DNA of 64,000 bases, taken from UBA7328 sp002471345 (GTDB taxonomy: Bacteria; Bacteroidota; Bacteroidia; Chitinophagales; Saprospiraceae). Within the stretch, counting starts at the first letter, position 1. Every line of letters begins with the position of its first letter. Under the pieces are notes generated by a model that was not told the origin of the DNA, did not search any database, and saw nothing but the letters and a program-made list of their open reading frames with translations. Shown here one piece after another: positions 7,970-16,960 of the stretch. Location of the stretch: positions 6,373 through 70,372 of the forward strand of contig CAXGOB010000018.1 in the NCBI GenBank assembly GCA_964011275.1. The letters run 5' to 3'. The position numbers and the translations under genes are program-made.

Positions 7970-9523
7970 TTAATGAAAGACCACGTGCAGTAAAACCAAA
8001 GACCCTGCTAGTCCCAGCCCCACTTGCCATACTTCACGATCATCATATCGTATTAAGTTTTTCCATTTAGTCCATCCTTCTTTATAAGATGATGCATAGA
8101 GTATCATAAAAGCAATGACAATTACCCATCCGGCTCTAACGAAGTAATTCATCTCTGGAAAAAAGTGAATGATCATCAAGTGCAGAGGAATAGTTACTAA
8201 GAAAGCAATCAATGCGACACGATGATTAGGCGCTACCAAAAATGCTGCTGAGCAAATCAAAACCACAATTCCACAATTGATATAATACCTCAATTCATTG
8301 AGTGTGTGGGTGAATGCATCTTCAGGGTTCTCAAACTTCACATACAGCAATATTAAACCCATTATTATACCTGTAAATAAGGTAACCAAAATTGTCTTCC
8401 TTCCTGCTGCAATTACTTGTGAGTCAGAAGCTTCTTTATTGATATAAGTCTTATAAATATCTATAGACCACAGGGTCGCTAATGAATTAAATGTGCTATC
8501 CACAGTGCTCATCAGAGAAGCGAATAAGGCACAAAGGATGATACCTTTGGCTCCAATAGGAAGATAGGTTTTGACTATATACGGAAAGGCCAAATCAGGT
8601 TCTGATAGGGGAGTGCCACTTTCTTGGAGAATACCATAAAGAGCAATGCCTGGAACTATTATAATCACAGCCATCACATATTTCATTACACCTCCAACCA
8701 TGAGTCCAATTTGTGCTTCACGAAGACTCTTTGCAGCTATAGATCGCTGCATTACAGTCTGATTAGCACACCAATAATTAATGTTAAGAAGGAAGAGTCC
8801 AAATATGTGAATCCAGGGTAATTTTTCATGATCTGCAGGTAGATGGAGATGCATCATCTCGGGAGTTTTGATGTAGAGCTGTTGCCATCCTCCAAAATGA
8901 TATATGGTCACCAAAGTGATAACGATACCACCCGTGAGTAATATGCCAAATTGGATGATATCTGTTTTTACAACAGCTCCAAGCCCGCCTAGGTAAGTAT
9001 AAATGGCTGAGAATACACCTAGTCCTATGACTAAAATAGAAATCCTTATAATCCGATCTTCATGGATGACACTCAGATATTCTGCGAATACCAAATCAGC
9101 AGCATATGCTCCCCAAAACAAGGCGGCTCCTAGGGTAATAGTAGAAAAGAGAAGAATATTAGCAATGGTATAAATAAAGCCAACACGCTCTCCTAATCTA
9201 TTCTTAATAAACTGAGTAATGGTGATGATTCCATCTTTGAGATACATCGGGACAAAAATGAAAGCAGCCATTAAAATCCCCTGTACAGCATTGATTTCGA
9301 GACTAGCTTGTGCTAATCCATAGAGGTATGCAGAACCCATCATCCCTAGAAACTGATACCCATTTATATTAGTAGCAATGGTGGAGAGTGCAATAGAAGG
9401 CCATCTCAAATTGCGGTTGCTCAAAAAATAAGATTCAACAGTAGCATTTGCCACAGCTCTTCCTTTTAAGGCCACTAACATGATAGCCGTGAAATAGGTG
9501 ATTACAATTAGGAGATCTAGCAA
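7970..9523 (-). CDS. Sodium:solute symporter (SSS family)
   Basis: Inner-membrane Na+-coupled transporter of the SSS/SLC5 fold, 517 residues with roughly 13-14 hydrophobic helices. Landmarks: the N-terminal SYFLSNRNLRWPSIALS block following the first helix, ATNINGYQFLGMMGSAYLYG (unwound helix), YTYLGGLGAVVKTDIIQ, and SLMSTVDSTFNSLATLW (sodium-site helix). The substrate cannot be told from sequence; relatives carry sugars, myo-inositol, sialic acid or other solutes. The chosen start is a TTG because the first membrane helix begins right after it and no ATG is near. It is transcribed away from the serine palmitoyltransferase gene across a 172-bp shared promoter region. Confidence 0.9.
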   Translation of the reverse strand: MLDLLIVITYFTAIMLVALKGRAVANATVESYFLSNRNLRWPSIALSTIATNINGYQFLGMMGSAYLYGLAQASLEINAVQGILMAAFIFVPMYLKDGIITITQFIKNRLGERVGFIYTIANILLFSTITLGAALFWGAYAADLVFAEYLSVIHEDRIIRISILVIGLGVFSAIYTYLGGLGAVVKTDIIQFGILLTGGIVITLVTIYHFGGWQQLYIKTPEMMHLHLPADHEKLPWIHIFGLFLLNINYWCANQTVMQRSIAAKSLREAQIGLMVGGVMKYVMAVIIIVPGIALYGILQESGTPLSEPDLAFPYIVKTYLPIGAKGIILCALFASLMSTVDSTFNSLATLWSIDIYKTYINKEASDSQVIAAGRKTILVTLFTGIIMGLILLYVKFENPEDAFTHTLNELRYYINCGIVVLICSAAFLVAPNHRVALIAFLVTIPLHLMIIHFFPEMNYFVRAGWVIVIAFMILYASSYKEGWTKWKNLIRYDDREVWQVGLGLAGSLVLLHVVFH

Positions 9524-9541
9524 ATGATAGTGTTTTAAATA

Positions 9542-9577
9542 GCCAAATTATGAATAATACTTTTGGTCCTATTTGGC
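9542..9577. promoter_or_regulatory. Inverted repeat in the symporter/SPT divergent region
   Basis: Perfect 7-bp arms GCCAAAT (9542-9548) and ATTTGGC (9571-9577) with 22 bases between, lying 19-54 bases upstream of the symporter start. The position fits an operator or a 5' UTR hairpin for the symporter. No regulator gene is adjacent except the AraC remnant on the far side of the symporter. Chance occurrence cannot be excluded. Confidence 0.3.
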
Positions 9578-9659
9578 CTTGCATCAATTATCATTATATC
9601 TATGGCAATTATTTAAAATTACTTGATTTCGAATTTATATCATTTTCATTTCGATGTTG

Positions 9660-9667
9660 TATATTTG
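9660..9667 (+). promoter_or_regulatory. Likely -7 element of the serine palmitoyltransferase promoter
   Basis: TATATTTG matches the Bacteroidota -7 consensus TAnnTTTG and lies 28 bases before the ATG. About 22 bases upstream is only TTTA instead of the -33 TTTG, so this is a partial match. Confidence 0.4.
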
Positions 9668-9695
9668 TAAGCTGTTATAACAACTATTTACCACC

Positions 9696-10904
9696 ATGCT
9701 GAAACAAAGAATGAAGGCCTATGATGTGCCTCAAAAAGTAGAAAGATTAGGTCTATACCCATATTTCAGAACTATTGAGTCCGAACAAGATACCGTTGTA
9801 AAGATCAATGGTAAAGATGTGTTGATGTTTGGATCTAATAGTTATCTAGGTCTTACAACACACCCAAAGCTCAAAGAAGCATCCAAAAAAGCAATTGATA
9901 AATACGGTTCAGGTACTGCAGGTTCTAGATTCCTGAACGGAACACTTGATCTTCATTTAGAGTTAGAAAGACGACTGGCAGAGTTTGTAGGAATGGAAGG
10001 TGCATTGGTATTTAGTACAGGCTTCCAAGTTAACCTTGGTGTATTATCTTCAGTTACAGGACGTCATGATTATATCATTTTAGATGAGTTAGATCATGCT
10101 TGTATTCTAGATGGATCCAGACTATCATTCTCAAAAGTGCTGAAGTATAAGCACAATGATATGGATTCACTTGAGAAAATGTTGCAGAAATGTGAACCTG
10201 ATAAAGTGAAATTGATTGCCGTAGATGGTGTGTTCAGTATGGAGGGGGATATTTGTAATCTTCCTGAAATAGTGAAGTTATCAAAGAAATATAATGCAAA
10301 CATATTTGTTGATGATGCTCATTCATTGGGTGTTTTAGGAAAGAGTGGTAGAGGTACAGCCGACCATTTTGGATTGACAGATGATGTCGATTTAATTATG
10401 GGGACTTTCAGTAAATCATTAGCTAGTATAGGTGGGTTTGTAGCAGGAAATAATGATGCTATGAATTTTTTGAAGCACAATGCTAGATCACTTATTTTCT
10501 CAGCAAGTATAGCACCAGCTAATGCTGCAAGTGTTATAGCCGCTTTAGATCTTATTCAAGATGAACCAGAAAGAATTCAGCAGGTTTGGGATAATACCAA
10601 TTATGCATTGAAACTTCTGAAAGATGCTGGTTTTGATACAGGTAACACGGAGACTCCTATTATTCCTATTTTTATAAGAGATGATTTCAAGACTTTCCAA
10701 ATTACAAAAATGCTTCTAGAAGATGGAGTATTTGTAAATCCAGTTGTTTCTCCTGCTGTTGCTAGTACTGAGTCATTGTTAAGATTTTCATTGATGTCAA
10801 CTCACACAAAAAGTCAGATAGAAGAAGGAATTGAGAAAATCACCAAAGCTGCTAGTAAATTAGGTGTTTTGGATGGCAAAGAAAAAGCTGTTCATGCCAA
10901 TTGA
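9696..10904 (+). CDS. spt: Serine palmitoyltransferase (alpha-oxoamine synthase)
   Basis: PLP enzyme condensing serine with a long-chain acyl-CoA/ACP to 3-ketosphinganine, the first step of sphingolipid synthesis. The 402-residue fold is that of KBL/BioF enzymes; the N-terminus YDVPQKVERLGLYPYFR and MFGSNSYLGLTTHP are the form typical of Bacteroidota SPT rather than BioF. Visible active-site residues: stacking His134 in DELDHA, Asp206/His209 in VDDAHS, and Schiff-base Lys240 in GTFSKSLASIGGF. The end overlaps the following GNAT gene by about 10-40 bases depending on that gene's start. An alternative of 2-amino-3-ketobutyrate CoA ligase is less likely given the N-terminus and the neighbours. 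Confidence 0.9.
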   Translation: MLKQRMKAYDVPQKVERLGLYPYFRTIESEQDTVVKINGKDVLMFGSNSYLGLTTHPKLKEASKKAIDKYGSGTAGSRFLNGTLDLHLELERRLAEFVGMEGALVFSTGFQVNLGVLSSVTGRHDYIILDELDHACILDGSRLSFSKVLKYKHNDMDSLEKMLQKCEPDKVKLIAVDGVFSMEGDICNLPEIVKLSKKYNANIFVDDAHSLGVLGKSGRGTADHFGLTDDVDLIMGTFSKSLASIGGFVAGNNDAMNFLKHNARSLIFSASIAPANAASVIAALDLIQDEPERIQQVWDNTNYALKLLKDAGFDTGNTETPIIPIFIRDDFKTFQITKMLLEDGVFVNPVVSPAVASTESLLRFSLMSTHTKSQIEEGIEKITKAASKLGVLDGKEKAVHAN

Positions 10905-12018
10905 AATTGTTCAGGCAGAAGGGAAGTTAATTAAAAGATATATTGATTTTCCTCATGATCTCTATGCTGATGATCCCAATTATGTTCCTGAACTTTATAT
11001 GAGTCAAAAGGATCTCTTCAGTAGAAAAAAGAACCCTTTTTATAAAAATGCCGAAGTAGAGCATTTCCTAGCCTATCAAGATGGAAAAATCGTAGGAAGA
11101 ATTACGGCTTTTGACAATAAAAGGTATAATCAAATTCATAAAAGCAATGTCGGTTTCTTTGGTTTCTTTGATTTAATCAATGATAAAGAGGTATGCAAAG
11201 CATTAATAGAGACAGCTACTTCGTGGTGTAAGAAGAGAGGGTTTGAGGCAATGATGGGACCATTTAATTATTCATTAAATGATACTGCAGGATTATTGGT
11301 GAAAGGTTTTGATGAACCTCCCAAAATCATGATGACCTATAATCCACCTTATTATCAAGAATTAGTTGAGGATTATGGATTCAAAAAGGACATGGACCTT
11401 TTTGCTTACCTCCTATACACAGATAAGGCATCTGAAAAGTCTATTCGACTTGCTCAGGCATTAGAAAAACGACTTGCTAATCAAGGAATTACGATCCGTA
11501 ACATCAATATGAAAAAATTTGATGAGGAGGTTGCAAATCTGATGGATGCATATAATTCATCTTGGGAAGATAATTGGGGGGCAATACCAATGACAGAAGA
11601 AGAAATTCTTCTTTTAGGTAGTGAACTGAAAATGATTGCCAATCCCAACTGGATCTATATAGCAGAAGATCATGGAAAGGTAGTAGGCTTTGGTGTTACT
11701 CTGAATAATATCAATGAAATAACAAAGGGGTTTAAAAAAGGAAGAATATTTCCTTTCAACATATTCAAACTTTTATGGAGACGACATAAGACTCGTTATG
11801 TTAGAATCTTAGCTCTTGGTGTTTTAAAAGAATATCGAAAGAAAGGCATTGAGGCGATTTTATTTTCTAAAAATATACTTCAAGCTCGAAAGGACAATGT
11901 GATAGCTGGTGAAGTCTCTTGGGTATTAGAAAATAATGAGGAAATGGTCCGATCAGCTGAAAAACTTAATTCTGAATTATACAAAATCTATCGTATCTAC
12001 CGATATGATTTTAACTAA
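10864..12018 (+). CDS. GNAT-fold acyltransferase next to SPT; candidate bacterial ceramide synthase
   Basis: A 384-residue protein with a GNAT-like architecture: an N-terminal block YIDFPHDLYADDPNYVPELY, a central AYQDGKIVGRITAF strand, GFFGFFDLINDKEV, MMGPFNYSLNDTAGLLV, and a C-terminal half with LGVLKEYRKKGIEAILF resembling the acyl-CoA-binding loop. Start codons at 10864, 10873 and 10894 are all possible; 10873 or 10894 would leave the usual short N-terminus. It overlaps spt, so co-translation is likely. In Caulobacter a GNAT-type protein works as ceramide synthase, N-acylating the sphingoid base; I infer the same role from linkage to SPT. Family good, function inferred. Confidence 0.7.
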   Translation: MFWMAKKKLFMPIEIVQAEGKLIKRYIDFPHDLYADDPNYVPELYMSQKDLFSRKKNPFYKNAEVEHFLAYQDGKIVGRITAFDNKRYNQIHKSNVGFFGFFDLINDKEVCKALIETATSWCKKRGFEAMMGPFNYSLNDTAGLLVKGFDEPPKIMMTYNPPYYQELVEDYGFKKDMDLFAYLLYTDKASEKSIRLAQALEKRLANQGITIRNINMKKFDEEVANLMDAYNSSWEDNWGAIPMTEEEILLLGSELKMIANPNWIYIAEDHGKVVGFGVTLNNINEITKGFKKGRIFPFNIFKLLWRRHKTRYVRILALGVLKEYRKKGIEAILFSKNILQARKDNVIAGEVSWVLENNEEMVRSAEKLNSELYKIYRIYRYDFN

Positions 12019-13355
12019 AGAACTCTTATCCAACCCATAAGGCCAGCATTGCTCTTCACCAGTTTGTATTCATTATCTGACCCAAGTACAGTTAATTGAT
12101 TATTTGCAGCGACCATTTTTATTGAATGTGCATCATCAGATGGGCTATCAAGAAGCGCATAAGACGCTTCAGATACTATATTATTAACTTCATCTTCTAC
12201 TGATTCTATGTCCTTAAAGCTTATGTATCCCACCGATTCATTGGGAAGTTGTACTCTGAAATAAGAAGATGTAGCTCCTAATACTTCTAGAATTTGATGC
12301 TTTTGAAGAGATATGGATTCTTCTTTAGTACCTGTTCCGTTTAATCTTAATGTAGACTTTTTGTTAGTTCTCATAGTCTGGTTGACTATAGACTTATCGG
12401 CGAATTGGCGTTTTAATTTTGTTTTAGTTATCGCCACGTGATGATAAGGGTCAATAGGTCCATTTTGATATATTCCAAAATGTAAATGAGGAGGGGTGGT
12501 GCGTGCATTACCAGTGTTTCCTACTGTGCCTATTGTATCACCTTTGGCTACATTTTGGCCTTCTTGTACTAATAGTTTTTGCAAGTGAGCAAAGTATAAG
12601 GTCTGTCTTCGGTTTTGATCTCTCATCCATATCACGGTGCCTCCAAGCCCTCTTTCTCCAGCAAACCTGATATATCCATCCGTTGGAGCAATTATCGGTG
12701 TATGCCTTTTGGCAAATATGTCTATACCATGATGCTTTCGTCTACCTCCATCTCTTGGAACTCCAAAAAGACTTCCAATTGCCGCATTGTTTTTACCACT
12801 TACAGGAAAGTCTAATGAAGGTGATTTTTGCACAGTTATTTTAAAATTACCACCTCTTAGTAGTTCAGTTTGAAATCTAATGATATAATCAGTATCAATT
12901 CTAGATTCGATATCCATGGATGTCTCTTGATTCTCACTGCTCGCTATTTTTTCAAAAGTGCCATTTGTTGCATCTTCGACTCTATAGATATCAAGAAATG
13001 ATTTCATTCGATCATTTGATTCTAAGGAGACCTCAATATTTATTTTTTGACCCTTTTTAAGAGAAATAAGATATCCAACCGAATTGGCCTCGGTAGGGCT
13101 AAAATAAATATGTTCTACATAGGGCGATTCGATCCTCATTGGCTTTGAGAGAGCTTCTTCCGCTGCATCAATCCAATCTTGCCCGAGAGCTGTATCAGAA
13201 AGATCTAATTTGTTCAATGCATTTATATATTGGACATGACTATCTGTAGGAATATATTCCTCGGGTACTATTTCTTTTTTGCAAGAACTGATTAATAGGA
13301 TACAAACAATGAACAACAGTGAGAATGAGCCAAAAGCTGAAGGTGATCTGTACAT
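12015..13355 (-). CDS. M23 peptidoglycan peptidase lipoprotein with SH3-like tail
   Basis: Probable cell-wall endopeptidase anchored as a lipoprotein: the signal peptide ends LLISSCKKE, putting the lipid Cys at residue 25. The LytM/M23 zinc site is complete: His209 and Asp212 in HHGIDIF, His257 in FAHLQK, and His290/His292 in PPHLHFGIY. Residues 75-180 look like a beta-rich domain, and the C-terminal 120 residues look like two SH3b-type segments (QILEVLGATSSYFRVQ and VGYISF, then LLDSPSDDAHSIK and LMGWIRVL). Its 3' end overlaps the converging GNAT gene by four bases. It lies between the SPT pair and the SDR on the opposite strand, and its link to them may be only positional. Confidence 0.88.
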   Translation of the reverse strand: MYRSPSAFGSFSLLFIVCILLISSCKKEIVPEEYIPTDSHVQYINALNKLDLSDTALGQDWIDAAEEALSKPMRIESPYVEHIYFSPTEANSVGYLISLKKGQKINIEVSLESNDRMKSFLDIYRVEDATNGTFEKIASSENQETSMDIESRIDTDYIIRFQTELLRGGNFKITVQKSPSLDFPVSGKNNAAIGSLFGVPRDGGRRKHHGIDIFAKRHTPIIAPTDGYIRFAGERGLGGTVIWMRDQNRRQTLYFAHLQKLLVQEGQNVAKGDTIGTVGNTGNARTTPPHLHFGIYQNGPIDPYHHVAITKTKLKRQFADKSIVNQTMRTNKKSTLRLNGTGTKEESISLQKHQILEVLGATSSYFRVQLPNESVGYISFKDIESVEDEVNNIVSEASYALLDSPSDDAHSIKMVAANNQLTVLGSDNEYKLVKSNAGLMGWIRVL

Positions 13356-13524
13356 TAAATTGACTTTGCAAAACTCTTTAACGCAATATTATACTGAGTC
13401 ATTTTGAGACCTCGGTTTTCTATTTCAAAATCAAAGAAAATTTCAAGCTTTTTATGTTCGCATTTTGATTTGTAATTAAATGCAGAAATTTGATGTGCAA
13501 TTCATCATTCAATGAATAAACTAA

Positions 13525-14511
13525 ATGGAAAAAATTTTGATTACAGGGGCTTCAGGATTTGTAGGTAGTTTTCTAGTAGAGGAAGCTCTGAAAAATGGTT
13601 TGGATACCTATGCGGGAATCAGATCCTCAAGCAGTAAACAATGGCTTCAAGATGAAAGGATCAATTTTATTGAAATGAATTTGTCCAATGAAAATCAACT
13701 GAGCGAATTGATGCATGAGCATCAGTTTGATTATATTATTCATAATGCAGGAGTGACTAAATCAAATAGCAAAAGTGATTTTTTTAGAGTGAATGTTGAG
13801 TTCACACACAATTTAGTAACAAGTAGCTCAAAAATTAAAAGCCTAAAGAAATTTAGTTTCATGAGCAGCCTTGCGGCTTATGGGCCTGCAGATTTTCAAG
13901 AGAATAAGATACTATCAAATGATTCTGAGCCCAATCCCGTGACCACTTATGGCAAAAGCAAATTGAGGGCAGAAAGAAAACTAAAAGAGGTGGCTGGGCT
14001 GCCATTACTCATATTTAGACCTACAGGTATTTTTGGCCCTAGAGAATCAGATTTTTTGACGGCATTTAAAGCTATCCAAAATGGATTTTCACCACACGTT
14101 GGCTTATCCGATCAATGGATATCATTGGTCTACGTCAAAGACCTGGTAAGAGTGATAATGGATGCGACAATATCTTCTGTATCTAATAAATCATACTTTG
14201 TTACAGATGGTAATCTATATAAGGCAACAAAATTCAATGCAATAATTGCGGATAAGCTAGGAAAGAGTCCTTTAAAAATAAAAGTGCCTTTGCCTTTAGT
14301 GTATGCTGTAGCATCAATAAGTGAAGGAATATCTAGATTAACTGGAAATGCTAGTATTCTCAATATGGACAAATTTGCTGAAATTAAGGCAAGGACTCTG
14401 GATTGTGACATATCAGAATTAGTTAATGATTTTGATTATATACCTAAGTATGATCTTCCTTCAGCAGTAGAAGAAACGGTAAAATGGTATAAAGAAAAAA
14501 AGTGGCTATGA
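13525..14511 (+). CDS. NAD-dependent epimerase/dehydratase-family SDR; candidate ceramide reductase (CerR-like)
   Basis: Extended short-chain dehydrogenase of 328 residues. Nucleotide-binding GASGFVGSFL at the N-terminus, a catalytic Ser-rich strand SFMSSLAAYGP, the YxxxK pair in TYGKSKLRAE, and RPTGIFGPRESDF downstream. Substrate-defining residues for a nucleotide-sugar epimerase are not obvious. In Caulobacter an SDR of this broad family (CerR) reduces 3-keto-ceramide, and Bacteroidota often keep such an SDR close to SPT. The linkage here makes that role attractive but unproven. It diverges from the M23 gene over a 169-bp gap. Confidence 0.75.
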   Translation: MEKILITGASGFVGSFLVEEALKNGLDTYAGIRSSSSKQWLQDERINFIEMNLSNENQLSELMHEHQFDYIIHNAGVTKSNSKSDFFRVNVEFTHNLVTSSSKIKSLKKFSFMSSLAAYGPADFQENKILSNDSEPNPVTTYGKSKLRAERKLKEVAGLPLLIFRPTGIFGPRESDFLTAFKAIQNGFSPHVGLSDQWISLVYVKDLVRVIMDATISSVSNKSYFVTDGNLYKATKFNAIIADKLGKSPLKIKVPLPLVYAVASISEGISRLTGNASILNMDKFAEIKARTLDCDISELVNDFDYIPKYDLPSAVEETVKWYKEKKWL

Positions 14512-14601
14512 TCTGATAATGATTCAGAACTCAATCAATTAAGGTCCCGCGTAAAAACATGTACTTTTTGTCAATTTTAGAAAATAGTTTGACAATGATT
14601 T

Positions 14602-15207
14602 TTAATCTTGATCTAATTCATATAACATCTGTTCGGCACTATTTGTAATCTTTTTGTACCATCCCAATCCCCACTGAGCTACATAAACCACGAAGACACA
14701 ACCGATGCCTATAACAAACCACATTTGGGTGTCAAATTCTTTTGCAAAGAAATCTTCTCCATTTAATAATTTGTCGGCTACAGGAATAGTAATAAACATC
14801 ATAAAAATGGATGCTACAACTGCCCATTTTTGGAACGCTATAGTTTTTTTTCTTACGTCCTGATATTGCTGAATTATCTTTTTATAAGTGGAATTTGTTA
14901 AATCTATGTTTGACAATTTCTTTAAATAGCCTAATGAGAAATAAGGCATAATGGTCAGAAATGCTAAAGATATGACACCGCAAACACTCAAGTACCATGT
15001 ATCTAATTTGTAAAAATTGAGCAAAATAAAAATTGCAATGAAATAGCAAAAGACAGCACCTATGGATTCATATTTTGTAATTGTGTTGAATTTGTTTTTG
15101 TATTTGATTTGTGTGATTTCCATAATTTTTTGATTATTGATTATTTCTAATTTTTCGATTCTCTGACTCAATGATGTCCAGAGTGTTTGCATCTCTTCTA
15201 GTTCCAT
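14602..15207 (-). CDS. Four-helix membrane protein paired with ECF sigma factor (putative anti-sigma)
   Basis: A 201-residue protein with a cytoplasmic N-terminus rich in charged residues (MQTLWTSLSQRIEKLEIINNQ), followed by four clear membrane helices: AVFCYFIAIFILLNFY, SVCGVISLAFLTIMPYF, VVASIFMMFITIPVAD and FVIGIGCVFVVYVAQWGLGW. No known enzyme motif. The start lies four bases after the sigma-factor stop, so the two form one operon. A second pair of the same design is at 42.0-43.2 kb. I infer an anti-sigma or sensor partner by synteny only; the classical zinc-binding anti-sigma motif is absent. Confidence 0.65.
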   Translation of the reverse strand: MELEEMQTLWTSLSQRIEKLEIINNQKIMEITQIKYKNKFNTITKYESIGAVFCYFIAIFILLNFYKLDTWYLSVCGVISLAFLTIMPYFSLGYLKKLSNIDLTNSTYKKIIQQYQDVRKKTIAFQKWAVVASIFMMFITIPVADKLLNGEDFFAKEFDTQMWFVIGIGCVFVVYVAQWGLGWYKKITNSAEQMLYELDQD

Positions 15208-15211
15208 TGAA

Positions 15212-15703
15212 TTATTTTAATATTTTATTTTTCAATTTTTGCTTAACCCTGCCTATTCGAGTACCCACATTTGTATTGCTATAACCTGTAATTTCAGCTA
15301 TCTCATCATGACTTTTGCCTTCTAAGTACAGTAGTATGATGCCTTTTTCTATGGCATTAAGATTTCTTATTTGATCATACATGATTTCTAGCTGTTCCTT
15401 TAAGTTTTTATCTTCTTCAGGGCTCATTAACATTTCAAAGCTGAATTCATCGGTCAAAAGTGTTGGTGACCTTTTTGACTTTTGTAAGTGTGCTAGTGCT
15501 GTATTTAATGCTACGCGATAGATCCAAGTGGTGAGTTTTGATTTCCCCTTAAAAGAATCAAAAGATCTCCATAGTTGAAATATGATATCCTGATATAAGT
15601 CCTTTTGATCTTCTCTGCTTGAGGCATAGACCTTTGTGATCTTATATATGATCCCTTCGTTCTTTCTTATGGTCTTGACAAAATAGTCCTCTGTTTGCAT
15701 CAA
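15212..15703 (-). CDS. ECF-type RNA polymerase sigma factor
   Basis: Group 4 sigma factor of 163 residues. Region 2 shows DLYQDIIFQLWRSFDSFKG and TTWIYRVALNTALAHLQK; region 4 shows LYLEGKSHDEIAEITGYSNTNVGTRIGRVKQKLK, a standard helix-turn-helix for the -35 element. Length and spacing are normal. Two Met codons open the gene and either may be used. It is the first gene of a two-gene operon with the membrane protein downstream; the promoter must lie in the 192-bp region shared with the divergent CotH-like gene. Confidence 0.92.
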   Translation of the reverse strand: MMQTEDYFVKTIRKNEGIIYKITKVYASSREDQKDLYQDIIFQLWRSFDSFKGKSKLTTWIYRVALNTALAHLQKSKRSPTLLTDEFSFEMLMSPEEDKNLKEQLEIMYDQIRNLNAIEKGIILLYLEGKSHDEIAEITGYSNTNVGTRIGRVKQKLKNKILK

Positions 15704-15854
15704 TTTTTCTGTTACATTCTATTAGTATGAGAAAAAAATAGAAAATCACACTCTTTATAAAAAAAAAATATTCTTGTGGCAATGTGATCAGATATAAGTA
15801 TTCACTTTCTTCTCTATTAATATTTTCGTACATTTTAGGAGTTTTTTAACCTTA

Positions 15855-15873
15855 AAGTCAATTGAGTTGACTT
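15855..15873. promoter_or_regulatory. Inverted repeat upstream of the CotH-like gene
   Basis: AAGTCAA and TTGACTT form perfect 7-bp arms around a 5-base centre, 22 bases before the CotH-like ATG, in the region shared with the divergent sigma gene. Position and size suit a dimeric regulator site. No regulator is identified. Confidence 0.3.
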
Positions 15874-15895
15874 CCTATTATTAAAACCATTTATA

Positions 15896-16960
15896 ATGAA
15901 AACACTATCTAAATTCTGGTTTGTATTTATGCTCCTGTTTACTATCGCATTTAACCCAACAGCGACCTCTCAAGATGCGGAGAAGGATATGAATACAACT
16001 CTTTTTCAGATGCTATATGATCAAACTGATCATCTTCCTACCATGAAAATCCATACTAAAGTGAAGGAACTCTTTAAAAATAAAAGTATAACCGAAGAGT
16101 ATTACATCCCCGGGACAATGTCAATTACAGTTGCTGATGGCGACCCTTTAGAGTTTGACATTGAGGCAAAAATCAGAGGTAACACGAGGAAAAAAGTATG
16201 TGACAATGCACCTATAAAATTGAAACTGAATAAGGAGCAATTAAAAGCTCTTGGAATCAATGCTGATGTAGATAAATTGAAATTAGTACTTCAATGTGAA
16301 AATAACCTTAGAAACTTTCAGCAACTTCTAAAGGAGAAGGTGATTTATGATCTATATTCTGCTATTGATCCAGATAACAGTATGCAATTAAAAATGATTA
16401 AACTAGAAATGTATGAAAATGGAGAAATGAAGGAAATGATGAATGCATATTTAGTTGAGGAAGAAGAAAACTACGCTTTCAGAAAGAATGCTATAGTCTT
16501 AGAATCAGGAAAAATTAATTATGCTGCATTGCCTAGAGATGATTATTTCAGATTAGCCTTCTTTCAATATATGATAGCTAATTGTGACTGGTCTATTGCA
16601 AATAAGCACAATATAGAATTGGTCCTGCTTCCAAATGTCAAGAGCCTAGTGTCAGTCCCATATGATTTTGATTATGCAGGTTTAGTGAATAATGGATATG
16701 CAGTACCGCCAGAGCAATTTCCTATAACAAGTGTAACGCAACGCTACTTTATGATCAGAACTCAGATGACTAAAGATGAAGTAGATACAGTAGTTGATTA
16801 TTATGAGGGCATGAAACCTCAATTCATGGATATTATTGCTAATCAAGAATATATGGATGATAAGACAAAGAAAAATGTTACTTCATTTATAGAGGGATTC
16901 TACAAATACATAAAAAATAGAGGTAAGGTTTTGAAGGCAGTCAAACCTAGGAATGGGTAA
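15896..16960 (+). CDS. Secreted CotH-like protein
   Basis: A 354-residue exported protein: a signal peptide (FWFVFMLLFTIAFNPTATSQ) precedes the mature chain. Weak resemblance to the CotH spore-coat-kinase superfamily is visible as AKIRGNTRKKVCDNAPIKLKL (the RGNxxR...PxKLK strand), FRLAFFQYMIANCDWSIANKHN (the I-N-DW-HN catalytic-core pattern) and VPYDFDYAGLVN (a DFD-like acidic motif). True CotH proteins phosphorylate proteins, but activity here is only a family inference. The 3' end overlaps the converging histidine-phosphatase gene by 14 bases. It diverges from the ECF operon and may belong to its regulon. Confidence 0.62.
   Translation: MKTLSKFWFVFMLLFTIAFNPTATSQDAEKDMNTTLFQMLYDQTDHLPTMKIHTKVKELFKNKSITEEYYIPGTMSITVADGDPLEFDIEAKIRGNTRKKVCDNAPIKLKLNKEQLKALGINADVDKLKLVLQCENNLRNFQQLLKEKVIYDLYSAIDPDNSMQLKMIKLEMYENGEMKEMMNAYLVEEEENYAFRKNAIVLESGKINYAALPRDDYFRLAFFQYMIANCDWSIANKHNIELVLLPNVKSLVSVPYDFDYAGLVNNGYAVPPEQFPITSVTQRYFMIRTQMTKDEVDTVVDYYEGMKPQFMDIIANQEYMDDKTKKNVTSFIEGFYKYIKNRGKVLKAVKPRNG

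Noticed and set aside
15642..15833. A 63-codon minus-strand frame overlapping the start of the ECF sigma gene
   Set aside because: Out of frame with the sigma gene, overlaps its N-terminus and covers the promoter region; no motif.
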